This document shows, in pieces, positions 35,095 to 44,304 of a DNA stretch of 64,000 bases. Source of the stretch: Methylopumilus sp009926035 (GTDB taxonomy: Bacteria > Pseudomonadota > Gammaproteobacteria > Burkholderiales > Methylophilaceae). Every line of letters starts with the position of its first letter. Position 1 is the first letter of the stretch. The stretch is from the NCBI GenBank assembly GCA_041165405.1, contig JBEANL010000006.1:17187-81186 (forward strand), given 5' to 3'. The notes below the pieces were generated by a model that saw nothing but the letters and a program-made list of their open reading frames with translations, ran no database searches and was not told the origin of the DNA. The position numbers and the translations under genes are program-made.

Positions 35095-36297
35095 TTATAC
35101 CTTAAAAATTTGGCCTGCCACTTTTTTTAAACTCATTTTTTTAAGTCGATACCTTTCTGGATTTGTATAATTTAATGTTTTTTTATCTTCTTGAGATAAA
35201 TTATCATTAATTAAATTTGCGAGCACAAAGCTGCAATAGGGCGCGAACGTAAAGCCTCTTGAACCATAACCACTTGCAATATATAAATCTTTAAGCCAAG
35301 GCAGTTGATCGGCTCGTGCTAATTCTCTAACACGCATTTTTCCTAATAATTGATTATCAAATACACGGCCTACATAAGGTTTTCTATCTTTTGTAGACGC
35401 TCGCCAGGCAACTCTCCCATGAATTGATTCTTGTGCTTCACAGTGGTTATAAAATTCTCTATGTATTTTTTTGATTGAGGTGATATTCTTTTTTGTATCG
35501 TTTTTTCTCAAGTCTTTATTAAAATCATTCATAGCATAAGTTGCGCCAAAAACATGTTTATCTTGAATTAGTGGTGCCAAATAACCTTCATCGCAAGTAA
35601 CAATGGGTGGCATTTCCAATGTTGTTGAGTTGATCCAATTAATCTGCCCCCTAAATGCATCTGTATGTAGGTGTTGGGTAAGATCAAATTGATTTACTGA
35701 CGAAGCATTACAAATAGCCACATGAGATGAATTAAAGGTTTTTTGATTCTCAGTTTTAAGCGTCCATTGGTCAATCGTTTTTTCAATTGACTTAATCTTT
35801 TGATGAGTGACTATTTTGATTTTAGAGTGATTAATTAGGTGACTGCATAAAGCTATAGGATTTACCCATCCTCCTTGATGGAAGAATAGTCCGCTTGAAT
35901 TACTTTCTATTAAATATTTATTTAAAATTGATTCATTAATTAAGCTAAAAAAATTTTCCTTGTCTGTAATTTTTCTTGATAAATTAATTTCTAGTTTTTG
36001 AGCGTATGCTTCATCCAAAATTTCAATTGCTCCATCAAATCGATAATCATCTTCATTTAGTCCCAATCGTCTTATCCATTCCGTCGTAAATCTAAAACTT
36101 TTCAACATAAAATCATTGTAAGCTTCATCATTTAACATAAATTTTGGATAAATAGCTGCAACGGGATTCCCTGATCCGCCTTGCGCTATGTCATCTTCAC
36201 TCTCTAGTAATGTTACATTCCATCCAGAATTAGCTAAAAAATGTGCTAATGAACAGCCTGCGATGCCAGCCCCGATGATTAAAATATTTTTTTGCAT
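35095..36297 (-). CDS. mnmC: FAD-dependent oxidase domain of tRNA-modifying MnmC, as a separate protein
   Basis: A 400-residue DAO-type flavoprotein. The FAD-binding motif IIGAGIAGCSLAHFL is at the extreme N terminus, and the MnmC oxidase blocks GGSGNPVAAIYPKF, GGWVNP, RASTKDRKPYVG and YIASGYGSRGFTFAPYC follow. In E. coli this domain is fused behind a methyltransferase and converts cmnm5(s2)U34 to nm5(s2)U34. Here the methyltransferase half is absent. I prefer the ATG at 36297 because the FAD fold starts immediately; an upstream ATG at 36336 would add 13 unrelated residues. Confidence 0.85.
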   Translation of the reverse strand: MQKNILIIGAGIAGCSLAHFLANSGWNVTLLESEDDIAQGGSGNPVAAIYPKFMLNDEAYNDFMLKSFRFTTEWIRRLGLNEDDYRFDGAIEILDEAYAQKLEINLSRKITDKENFFSLINESILNKYLIESNSSGLFFHQGGWVNPIALCSHLINHSKIKIVTHQKIKSIEKTIDQWTLKTENQKTFNSSHVAICNASSVNQFDLTQHLHTDAFRGQINWINSTTLEMPPIVTCDEGYLAPLIQDKHVFGATYAMNDFNKDLRKNDTKKNITSIKKIHREFYNHCEAQESIHGRVAWRASTKDRKPYVGRVFDNQLLGKMRVRELARADQLPWLKDLYIASGYGSRGFTFAPYCSFVLANLINDNLSQEDKKTLNYTNPERYRLKKMSLKKVAGQIFKV

Positions 36298-36340
36298 GTA
36301 AAAATTTATCAGTTTATATCTGGTATTAAAAAACAATTGC

Positions 36341-36370
36341 TTGAGATAAGATATCAGTAGTAAGTATTAT
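36341..36370 (+). promoter_or_regulatory. Candidate sigma-70 promoter of the PQQ-type lipoprotein gene
   Basis: TTGAGA at 36341-36346 and TATTAT at 36365-36370 are separated by 18 bases, each differing from the consensus hexamer at two or one positions. Transcription would begin near 36377, about 50 bases before the start codon. The GATATC in the spacer is palindromic. Confidence 0.45.
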
Positions 36371-36426
36371 CCATAAAGTGCTTTATCAATCTAGCAAAGT
36401 CATACAACCATTTTGAAGGGTATACG

Positions 36427-38253
36427 TTGAAATCTATTAGAGTTGCAGTTTTAAGTCTATTTTTTCTCATAATTGCTGGCTGTGCTTCTATGGATTCTAT
36501 ATCACTAGACTCACTGTCATTAGATAAGATATCGTTACCTAAGCTCCCATCATTTAAATTTGGTTCGGATGAGCAGTGGCCTTCATACGGTAAAAATCTT
36601 ACCAATCAGCGTTTTTCGACTTTAACTCAAATTAATCAAGATAACGTAAAAAATCTCGAGCTTGCATGGAAATTTAAATCAGGTGTTGCCGCTACATTTC
36701 AATCCTCTCCCTTGGTAATCAATAATGTAATGTTTGTAAGTCTTCCTCATAATCATGTTGTTGCTTTAGACGCAAAAACAGGTAAAGAATTATGGCGTTA
36801 TAACCATAAAAAAAGAGATAACTGGAGAATGTGTTGCGGCCCAGCTAATAGAGGATTGGCTTATTCGAGTAATAAAATTTTTATAGGCACTGTCGACGCA
36901 AGGCTTATTGCTTTGGATGCAAAAACAGGCAAAAAAATCTGGGATATCGATGTTGCTGATAACGACAATAAATTTGAGAGTAGTAGCTCATTGAGTCAGT
37001 CCGATAGCAAAAGTCAAAAGGATGTCTATGGACAAACAGGGGTAGGTATTGCTATGGCACCCATAGCTTATAAAGATACAGTCATTGTTGGCATTACAGG
37101 TGTTGGGTATGGCTTGCATGTTGATACACCAAGACCTGATGCACCTCTAGGCGCTGTGATTGGTGTAGATGGTCGATTTGGCCGCCCAGGATTTTTAGCA
37201 GCTTATAACATTCAAACCGGTAAGCGCGTATGGCAATTCGATACAATTCCGTCAGAAGGGTGGGAGGGTAAATTTAGAGAAACGATTGAAGGCAATATTT
37301 CTTTAAATCGCAATATTGTTCAAGAAAAAGAAACCCTTAAAAATAATAAAGAAGCTTGGAAATTTGGTGGCGGCTCTGCATGGAGTACGCCAGCTATCGA
37401 TGAAGATACGAATACTTTATATTTTGGCACTGGTAATCCTTCACCACAAATGAATGATACATCAAGACCTGGAGATAATTTATATACAGTTTCTCTTGTA
37501 GCTCTTGATGCAACTTCAGGAAAGTTAAAATGGTTTTACCAGCAAGTCCCTCATGATGTCTGGGGGTATGATGTAGCAAGTCCACCAGTATTATTTGATT
37601 TTAAAAAAGAGGGCAAAACAATTCCAGCTATAGGCCAGGCTAGTAAAACCGGTTGGTATTACATACACAATCGCATCACGGGTGAACTTTTAGCAAAGAC
37701 AGAACCTTTTGTGCCACAAAAAAATCTTTTTGCAAAAGCGACAACTGAGGGTACGGTTATATATCCAGGAATATTGGGTGGGGCTAATTGGGGTCCAACT
37801 TCACTTGATGAAAAAAATCAAATCGCATTTGTTTCTGCGATTCATGCACCTATCAAATATACATTGGTCGATGAACCTGCTCATGATGACTTGCCTTCAA
37901 TTAAATATACATCTTCTGAACCCACTCAGGATGACCGATGGGGTTTACTTTCTGCTATCGATTTAAATACTAAGAAAATTAAATGGCAAGTTAAAACACC
38001 GCAGCCATTAACGGGTGGGCTATTAGCCACTGAAGGTAATCTTGTATTTATGGGCGAAGGCAATGGAAATTTCAATGCATACGATTCAAGAACAGGAAAG
38101 GTCCTTTGGACAAATAAAACTGATGCTGGTGTTAATGCCCCACCAATAAGTTATGAAATTGATGGCACTCAATATATTGCAGTTGCTGCGGGTGGTAATT
38201 CTATTTTTGGCTTTAAAGAAGGCGACAACATTTTAGTTTATAAACTTAAATAA
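36427..38253 (+). CDS. PQQ-dehydrogenase-family beta-propeller lipoprotein with altered active site
   Basis: A 608-residue protein with a lipoprotein signal (IAGC, Cys19), a repetitive Ser/Leu/Asp/Lys linker (22-45) and an eight-bladed quinoprotein propeller. Methanol-dehydrogenase hallmarks include the vicinal Cys136-Cys137 before NRGLAY, repeated W-motifs such as ALDAKTGKELW, GGGSAWSTPAID, and the metal-ligand Asn337 in FGTGNPSP. Aligned by eye to MxaF, the metal-ligand Glu177 corresponds to Gly227 (ITGVGYG) and the catalytic Asp303 to Gly380 (HDVWGYD), while Asp382 occupies the lanthanide-Asp position. It may bind PQQ without being a canonical alcohol dehydrogenase. It has its own promoter and no cytochrome or PQQ-synthesis genes nearby. 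Confidence 0.8.
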   Translation: MKSIRVAVLSLFFLIIAGCASMDSISLDSLSLDKISLPKLPSFKFGSDEQWPSYGKNLTNQRFSTLTQINQDNVKNLELAWKFKSGVAATFQSSPLVINNVMFVSLPHNHVVALDAKTGKELWRYNHKKRDNWRMCCGPANRGLAYSSNKIFIGTVDARLIALDAKTGKKIWDIDVADNDNKFESSSSLSQSDSKSQKDVYGQTGVGIAMAPIAYKDTVIVGITGVGYGLHVDTPRPDAPLGAVIGVDGRFGRPGFLAAYNIQTGKRVWQFDTIPSEGWEGKFRETIEGNISLNRNIVQEKETLKNNKEAWKFGGGSAWSTPAIDEDTNTLYFGTGNPSPQMNDTSRPGDNLYTVSLVALDATSGKLKWFYQQVPHDVWGYDVASPPVLFDFKKEGKTIPAIGQASKTGWYYIHNRITGELLAKTEPFVPQKNLFAKATTEGTVIYPGILGGANWGPTSLDEKNQIAFVSAIHAPIKYTLVDEPAHDDLPSIKYTSSEPTQDDRWGLLSAIDLNTKKIKWQVKTPQPLTGGLLATEGNLVFMGEGNGNFNAYDSRTGKVLWTNKTDAGVNAPPISYEIDGTQYIAVAAGGNSIFGFKEGDNILVYKLK

Positions 38254-38269
38254 ATTAAACTACCTGAAG

Positions 38270-39007
38270 ATGGAAGAAGCCGTTCGTATTTCTAAAATTT
38301 TATCTGAACTTGGCCTTTGTTCACGAAGAGAAGCTGATTCTTATATCGAACAAGGTCTCGTGACGCTTGATGGTAAAGTTGTAACTGAGTTAGGCACGCG
38401 CGCTTATCGTTCACAAAAAGTTGAATTAAAAAAACAAGCAACTATTCAACAGTCATCCAAAGTCACAGTTATTTTAAATAAGCCTGTAGGTTATATTTCG
38501 CATCTTGATGATGACAAAGCTTTTAGACCCGCTGCGAATCTTATTATTCTAGATAACTTTCAAGTTTCGAGACAATATTCATCTCATAACCCAAGATTTA
38601 ATACTGATGGATTAGCTCCCGCTGGAAGACTTGATATTGATTCTTCTGGTTTGCTGGTACTCACTCAAGATGGAAGAATTGCTAAAACAATTATTGGTGA
38701 ACAAAGTGTGATTGAGAAGGAATATTTAGTTCGAGTTGAAGGAAAGCTGGTTAACAAAGGCTTGGATTTATTAAGGCATGGTCTTTCACTAGATGGTTAT
38801 AAGCTAAAGCCAGCTGAAGTTGAATGGCAGAATGATGATCAACTGCGTTTTGTTTTAATAGAAGGCCGAAATAGACAAATCAGAAGAATGTGCGAACTTG
38901 TTGGCCTTCATGTTATTGGATTAAAAAGAGTGAGGATTGGTAATGTTTTACTAGGCGACTTACCAACAGGGATGTGGCGATTTTTAGATCAGAAAGAAAA
39001 ATTTTAA
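38270..39007 (+). CDS. rRNA pseudouridine synthase of the RsuA/RluB/RluF family
   Basis: A 245-residue enzyme with an N-terminal S4 domain (about 5-60, RISKILSELGLCSRREADSYIEQG) and an RsuA-type catalytic domain with the nucleophile Asp in PAGRLDIDSSGLLVLTQDG and the GRNRQIRRMCELVGLHVIGLKRVRIG C-terminal block, given here in parts at about 203-228. The YIEQG start is RluF-like, but the family members cannot be separated by eye. It follows the PQQ-type gene by 16 bases and abuts the next small gene. Confidence 0.88.
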   Translation: MEEAVRISKILSELGLCSRREADSYIEQGLVTLDGKVVTELGTRAYRSQKVELKKQATIQQSSKVTVILNKPVGYISHLDDDKAFRPAANLIILDNFQVSRQYSSHNPRFNTDGLAPAGRLDIDSSGLLVLTQDGRIAKTIIGEQSVIEKEYLVRVEGKLVNKGLDLLRHGLSLDGYKLKPAEVEWQNDDQLRFVLIEGRNRQIRRMCELVGLHVIGLKRVRIGNVLLGDLPTGMWRFLDQKEKF

Positions 39008-39385
39008 ATGGCTATTGCATTAGAGCATTTTAATTTCATTGTTCGAAGATCAACTATTGAAGAAAAGTATCCTGGTGGATGGGATCAATGCTTAATTGAT
39101 CATGCTTCTTCTCTTGGGACTCGAGTTTGGTATGACGAATATCTCTTTAGAGATGGCGCCATGAATCCTATTGATATGGAAAATTTGGTCAATTCATGGA
39201 GAGATATTGGTTTTCAAGCCGTTCTAATTAATGGCGAAAAGAAATGGTTAGATTGTTGTGTAATTGATGAAAGTTTTGAGACTTTATCTTTGTCATGCGA
39301 CTGGATAGAAATAGATGTTACAGGGGAGTTTGCATATCTTAAGGATAAAGACCCAGCAGAAATTATGGGCCATCATGGATTTTAA
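39008..39385 (+). CDS. Conserved hypothetical protein, 125 residues
   Basis: I do not recognise a named family. The protein is acidic, without a signal peptide or membrane helix, and contains three tryptophan-centred segments (EKYPGGWDQCLIDHA, NSWRDIGFQAVLINGEKKWLDCCVID, and SCDWIEID). Its ATG begins directly after the pseudouridine-synthase stop, so it is almost certainly translated from the same message. The stop overlaps that of the convergent ppa by four bases. The codon use looks like its neighbours, which argues for a real gene. Confidence 0.8.
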   Translation: MAIALEHFNFIVRRSTIEEKYPGGWDQCLIDHASSLGTRVWYDEYLFRDGAMNPIDMENLVNSWRDIGFQAVLINGEKKWLDCCVIDESFETLSLSCDWIEIDVTGEFAYLKDKDPAEIMGHHGF

Positions 39386-39918
39386 AGATTATCTTTTTTG
39401 TATCTTTCAATACCTTCTAGAATCTCTTTGTGCGCATCTTGAGGGCCTTTCCAGCCTTTGACTTTAACCCATTTACCTTTTTCTAAATCTTTATAATGCT
39501 CGAAAAAATGCTGAATTTGATTGAGACGCAATGGATTCATATCTTCAGGTTTTTGCCAATGCGCATAGATTGAAAGGATTCTATCTTCAGGAACTGCCAA
39601 CACTTTTGCATCCTGACCTTGTTCATCTTCCATTTCCAATATCCCAACAGCACGACAACTCACAACCACGCCTGGAATTAAAGGCAATGGAGTAACAACA
39701 AGCACATCTACTGGATCACCATCACCTGCGATTGTTTTGGGTATATAACCGTAATTTGTAGGGTAATGCATAGCAGTGCCCATAAATCGATCCACAAAAA
39801 TTGCTCCTGATTCTTTATCAACCTCATATTTAATTGGATCGGCATTCATTGGAATTTCAATAATGACGTTGAAATGTGTCGGAACATTATTACCAGGAAG
39901 AACGTTATCTAAGCTCAT
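39382..39918 (-). CDS. ppa: Inorganic pyrophosphatase (family I)
   Basis: A 178-residue soluble hexameric-type enzyme that hydrolyses pyrophosphate released by biosynthesis. The signature GDGDPVDVLVV supplies the metal-binding Asp66, Asp68 and Asp71, and the substrate region Y-P-T-N-Y-G-Y-I-P is at 52-60. The length is normal. It stands alone on the minus strand, facing the small hypothetical gene. Confidence 0.97.
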   Translation of the reverse strand: MSLDNVLPGNNVPTHFNVIIEIPMNADPIKYEVDKESGAIFVDRFMGTAMHYPTNYGYIPKTIAGDGDPVDVLVVTPLPLIPGVVVSCRAVGILEMEDEQGQDAKVLAVPEDRILSIYAHWQKPEDMNPLRLNQIQHFFEHYKDLEKGKWVKVKGWKGPQDAHKEILEGIERYKKDNL

Positions 39919-39995
39919 AGGTTTGTTGAAAATTAAAAAAAAGTGATTTTAGCATGTTTGAAGCTATCCCTGAATGACTGAGCTAGCTTGATAAT

Positions 39996-40071
39996 TGGCG
40001 TCCCCAAGGGGAGTCGAACCCCTGTTCCCTCCGTGAAAGGGAGGTGTCCTAGGCCTCTAGACGATGGGGAC
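39996..40071 (-). tRNA. tRNA-Glu (anticodon UUC)
   Basis: A 76-nt cloverleaf on the minus strand with acceptor stem GTCCCCA/TGGGGAC, D-arm TCGTCTAGAGGCCTAGGA, anticodon loop CTTTCAC giving UUC, T-loop GGTTCGACT and an encoded CCA. It is 53 bases downstream of tRNA-Ala on the same strand, probably one transcript. Confidence 0.97.
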
Positions 40072-40124
40072 CTAAGAAAAGAAGGTGCTATTCTACTATA
40101 GAACAGCTTTTGATATAAGGTATT

Positions 40125-40200
<76 letters not shown>

Positions 40201-40256
40201 AAGTGTTTGATCAAAGGCGCCCATCTTATGTTTTAGAAGTAAGCGCGTCAATCCTT

Positions 40257-40703
40257 TTAAGATCGGGTGTTTGATTGTTTTGAAAATTCGCTCAAATCAA
40301 CAATAGGCTCAGGTTTCCAGCCCTTTTTCTTGTGTTCAACCACAACGTTAGTAAATACCCCACCTCGCACAAAAAATTCGGCACGTAAACGCATAAAACG
40401 TGGCTTTGTCGCTTTAACTAGATCATCTAAAATACGATTAGTTACAGCTTCGTGGAAGCAACCCTCATCTCTAAAAGACCATATATAAAGCTTCAAACTT
40501 TTCAGTTCTACACATTTTTTATCTGCAATGTAATCAAGATATAAAGTAGCAAAGTCCGGCTGCCCAGTCTTAGGGCATAAACAGGTGAATTCTGGGATTT
40601 GCATATGAATATGGAAGTCTCGAGAAGGGCATGGATTAGCGAAAGTTTCAAGCTTTTTAGTAGGTTTTGCGCTTGGTTTTTTTCCCAAAGAAAGTGCGTT
40701 CAT
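40257..40703 (-). CDS. queF: NADPH-dependent 7-cyano-7-deazaguanine (preQ0) reductase, unimodular type
   Basis: A 148-residue tunnelling-fold enzyme reducing the nitrile of preQ0 to preQ1. The active-site motif FTCLCPKTGQPDFA gives the nucleophilic Cys43 and Asp50, and the NADPH-binding ESLKLY-like segment appears as VELKSLKLYIWSFRDEG. The length matches the short Bacillus-type QueF and not the two-module 280-residue E. coli enzyme. It belongs with queD and queG elsewhere in the window. Confidence 0.95.
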   Translation of the reverse strand: MNALSLGKKPSAKPTKKLETFANPCPSRDFHIHMQIPEFTCLCPKTGQPDFATLYLDYIADKKCVELKSLKLYIWSFRDEGCFHEAVTNRILDDLVKATKPRFMRLRAEFFVRGGVFTNVVVEHKKKGWKPEPIVDLSEFSKQSNTRS

Positions 40704-40781
40704 AGATTAAAATAAGGATGTAAAAAAAAGTTATTATACTGTTAATAGATAATACCTACTTCACTTCAATAAAAGAATATT

Positions 40782-43700
40782 GTGCGACTTATACAACTTA
40801 AATTAGCCGGTTTTAAATCTTTCGTAGATCCCACCACTATTCAACTTCAAGGCCAAAGAGTAGGTATTGTAGGTCCGAATGGATGTGGAAAATCCAATAT
40901 TATGGAGTCCGTAAAATGGGTGCTTGGCGAATCTTCAGCTAAAGAAATGCGAAGTGAAAACATGGATTCGGTGATTTTTAATGGATCAGAAAATCGCAAA
41001 CAAATTTCACGAGCGAGCGTCGAACTTATTTTCGATAATTCTTTGGGTAAAGCACCCACAGAATGGTCACAATATGCAGAAATCTCAGTAAAGCGTGTTA
41101 TTGAAAGAGAAAAGGGCTCAACCTATTTCATTAATAATTTAGCTGTCAGGCGAAAAGATATTGCGGATCTTTTTTTGGGAACGGGTTTAGGTGGAAGAGG
41201 GTATGCCATCATTGGTCAAAATACAATTTCACAAATTATTGAAGCCAAGCCAGAGGATCTCAGAAATTACCTTGAAGAAGCAGCAGGTGTCAGCAAATAT
41301 AAAGAGCGTCGTCGTGAAACAGAATTTAGACTTAGGGATACAAGAGAAAATTTAAGTCGTATTCAAGATGTCTTAAATGAAATTATTCAGCAAATTGCAA
41401 AGCTTGAATCACAAGCAGTCATTGCAACAAAATATAATGAATTAACAGAGAAGCACAAATTTCATCAAGCACAAGTTTGGGTATTAAAAAAGCGTGATGC
41501 TAGTATTGTTTGGAAAAAACATCAGTCTCAAGTTGAGAAGCTTGTAAATGAATTGGAACAACAAACTGCCGCTTTAAGAAAAATTGAAGCCGAGGTAGAA
41601 AATTTAAGACAAGCTCATATTGATGCGTCCGATGAAATTAATAAGAATCAAGCAAGCTTTTATGAGATCAATGCTGAAGTTTCTAGTATTGAAAATAATA
41701 TTAGAAATCAAAATGATCTTTTAGAGCGCAGCAAAAAAGAATTAATTGAGATTGAAACTAATCTTGCTAAGAATGAGGACGATCAGCTTAAATTTACAAA
41801 AGACATTGAAGAAGCAGGGATTGAAAAAGCAGCATTAAGTGAGCTTTATAAAACCAAGGAAGAAAATTTTAATTCACTTAAATCATCGATTCAATCTGTT
41901 GAGTTAGCATATATAAATTCAACAGAGCAGTTTAATCAAATTGCAAATCAATTCCAATCGACGCAAGAAAAAATTAATCTTGAAAAAGCGACAATAGACT
42001 TTATTCATAAAACTGAAGAAGAAACAAATGCGCGTATTGCATTTTTAAATAATGAGATTACTAATATTGATCTAAGCGGACAGTCTTTACTCGAGGAAAA
42101 AGAAAGTGATTTAGCTGATAAGAGATCATTTGTAGAAAAAATTGAGGCTAAGATAGATGAAAACAAATCGCTTACAACTGATCTTGAGGAAGAAATTGAT
42201 ACTTTAAGACAGCGTCAAATAGAAATGCAAAAAGAATTAAGTCAAATTGAAGGTGAAATTAAAACACTAGCGCAAATTCAAGATGACACACAAAGCAATG
42301 AAAGTCTCAAAAGTTGGACTTCTCAGCATAATATCAACACATCTAATCGTTTATGGGAAAAACTTAAGATTAAAACAGATTGGGTAACGGCGATTGAATC
42401 TGCACTTGGCGGAAAATTAAATGCAGTTTTGGCTCAATATGAAACTATTACTCATAGACCTCCAGCATCTATGGTGCTTGCTAATTTAAACGCATCACAT
42501 ACCTACAAACCAAAAAATAATAAATTAAATTCTGCCCTGGATGTAATTGAAATTAGCGATCCACTTCTAATGAATCTTTTGTCAGAATGGTTATCTGATT
42601 GTTATATTATTCCAAAGGGTGAAAGTTATAAAAATTTCATTGGCAATTTGGAGCAAGGCGAATTCTTAGTTAATCAACAAGGCGATATTTTTACCAAGAA
42701 TAGTGTTTCTTTTTATGGTAAAGACGCCTCCCTTAATGGCATTCTTTTACGCCAAGAAAGACTCAAGACATTACAAGAAAAATTTCCATCCATAGATAAA
42801 AACTACAAAGATCTATCAAATAAGCTTAGAGAATCTGAACTTCAATTGAATGATTATGAAGAACAGGCCGATTCTTTTAGCGAGGAATTGAAAGAAGCAT
42901 TAAATGATTTCCATCAAACTGAAATTGAAGTTGAGAAAACCCAGCAAAGCATTTCTTACGCAAATGAGAAGCATAGCAATATGACTAACGAACAAAATGA
43001 GCTCAAAGCAAAATTAACTCAAATTGAAGTTGATAAAACAACTAAATCTAGCCTTATTCATAATTTAGAGAATGATGCGCATCGACTTTTGGAGCAAAAA
43101 ACTTCATTTGAAGAAATTAAAAAGAGGCATGAATTAGAATATGAAAGCGCCAGGAGGCATGTTAATGAAGCTGAGATTCAACTTCAAGAAAGCCATTTTA
43201 ATTTAAAAATTATTGATAATAAAATCAATGAGTTAAACAATAGAATTAATTTACTTACTGAAGATAATAACACCCTTAATAACAAAAAAGACTTAGCTAA
43301 AGCTTCAATTAATACTGAAAGTATCGAGGCCTTGCAATTGTCTTTACGCGAAAAAATCACCGTTAAAGATGAAAGAGAAAAAGTCTTAATTGCATCGCGT
43401 GAAAATCTTGCGCAAAAGGAAATCGATTTACGCGAAAGTGAACAAAGACGCTTACAAACCGAGCAGGCAGTTCATCCAATCCGAGATAAACTTGAACAAT
43501 CACGTTTAAACGAGCGAGAATCTAAATTATTATTTGAGCAATTTCAAAATGAAATTAATGAGTCTCAAATAGATGAGGTAGTTCTCTCTGAATCAATTAC
43601 AGAAAAAACAACAGTTAAAGAAGTACAAGAGTTGTGCAATAAACTTCAAGAAGAGATTAATTTACTTGGCCCAGTTAACTTAGCAGCTATTCATGAACTC

Positions 43701-44282
43701 ACATCGGAAAAAGAAAGAAAAGGGTATCTTGATAGTCAAGTAGAAGATTTAACTTCTGCAAGCAACACTTTGGAAGACGCTATAAGACGTATCGACAAAG
43801 AAACTCGGGATCGATTAATTGCAACATTTAATGAAGTAAATAAGAATTTTACAGAGTTTTTTAAAGTTCTATTTAATGGCGGACAAGCCCAATTAGAGCT
43901 TCTAGGTGAAGAGATTTTAGATACAGGCATTCAGGTCACAGCACAACCGCCAGGAAAAAAGAATACAACGATTAGTCAGCTATCAGGCGGAGAGAAAGCA
44001 TTAACCGCTACTGCCCTTGTATTTGCTTTATTTAAATTGAATCCAGCACCATTCTGTCTTATGGACGAAGTTGATGCTCCACTCGATGATAGTAATACAC
44101 TTCGTTTTACCAATATGGTAACTGAAATGTCTAAAAATACTCAATTCCTTTATGTATCACATAATAAAATTGCTATGGAAATGGCCCAACAACTCATTGG
44201 CGTTACGATGCAAGAATCAGGCGTATCAAGAATCGTTGAAGTGTCTTTAGAAGAAGCAGAGAAAATGGAGCTGGCAAATTAA
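40782..44282 (+). CDS. smc: Chromosome condensation/segregation SMC ATPase
   Basis: A 1166-residue ABC-type ATPase that organises chromosome arms. Walker A GPNGCGKSNI is at 31-40, then come a coiled coil (about 170-500), a globular hinge (about 505-650) and a second coiled coil (to about 980). The C-terminal head has the signature QLSGGEKALTATALVFALF and the Walker B FCLMDEVDAPLDD. Translation begins at GTG 40782 (VRLIQLKLAGFKSF); no ATG precedes it in a suitable place. scpA and scpB are not adjacent. zipA and ligA follow, and the dif site lies 4 kb downstream of its end. Confidence 0.96.
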   Translation: MRLIQLKLAGFKSFVDPTTIQLQGQRVGIVGPNGCGKSNIMESVKWVLGESSAKEMRSENMDSVIFNGSENRKQISRASVELIFDNSLGKAPTEWSQYAEISVKRVIEREKGSTYFINNLAVRRKDIADLFLGTGLGGRGYAIIGQNTISQIIEAKPEDLRNYLEEAAGVSKYKERRRETEFRLRDTRENLSRIQDVLNEIIQQIAKLESQAVIATKYNELTEKHKFHQAQVWVLKKRDASIVWKKHQSQVEKLVNELEQQTAALRKIEAEVENLRQAHIDASDEINKNQASFYEINAEVSSIENNIRNQNDLLERSKKELIEIETNLAKNEDDQLKFTKDIEEAGIEKAALSELYKTKEENFNSLKSSIQSVELAYINSTEQFNQIANQFQSTQEKINLEKATIDFIHKTEEETNARIAFLNNEITNIDLSGQSLLEEKESDLADKRSFVEKIEAKIDENKSLTTDLEEEIDTLRQRQIEMQKELSQIEGEIKTLAQIQDDTQSNESLKSWTSQHNINTSNRLWEKLKIKTDWVTAIESALGGKLNAVLAQYETITHRPPASMVLANLNASHTYKPKNNKLNSALDVIEISDPLLMNLLSEWLSDCYIIPKGESYKNFIGNLEQGEFLVNQQGDIFTKNSVSFYGKDASLNGILLRQERLKTLQEKFPSIDKNYKDLSNKLRESELQLNDYEEQADSFSEELKEALNDFHQTEIEVEKTQQSISYANEKHSNMTNEQNELKAKLTQIEVDKTTKSSLIHNLENDAHRLLEQKTSFEEIKKRHELEYESARRHVNEAEIQLQESHFNLKIIDNKINELNNRINLLTEDNNTLNNKKDLAKASINTESIEALQLSLREKITVKDEREKVLIASRENLAQKEIDLRESEQRRLQTEQAVHPIRDKLEQSRLNERESKLLFEQFQNEINESQIDEVVLSESITEKTTVKEVQELCNKLQEEINLLGPVNLAAIHELTSEKERKGYLDSQVEDLTSASNTLEDAIRRIDKETRDRLIATFNEVNKNFTEFFKVLFNGGQAQLELLGEEILDTGIQVTAQPPGKKNTTISQLSGGEKALTATALVFALFKLNPAPFCLMDEVDAPLDDSNTLRFTNMVTEMSKNTQFLYVSHNKIAMEMAQQLIGVTMQESGVSRIVEVSLEEAEKMELAN

Positions 44283-44304
44283 GATAACAGGTCTTATTAC
44301 AAGC

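Noticed and set aside
36354..36605. An 83-residue minus-strand frame opposite the start of the PQQ-type gene
   Set aside because: It is antisense to the signal and linker region of a well-supported gene, has no ribosome-binding site that I can see, and no recognisable domain.
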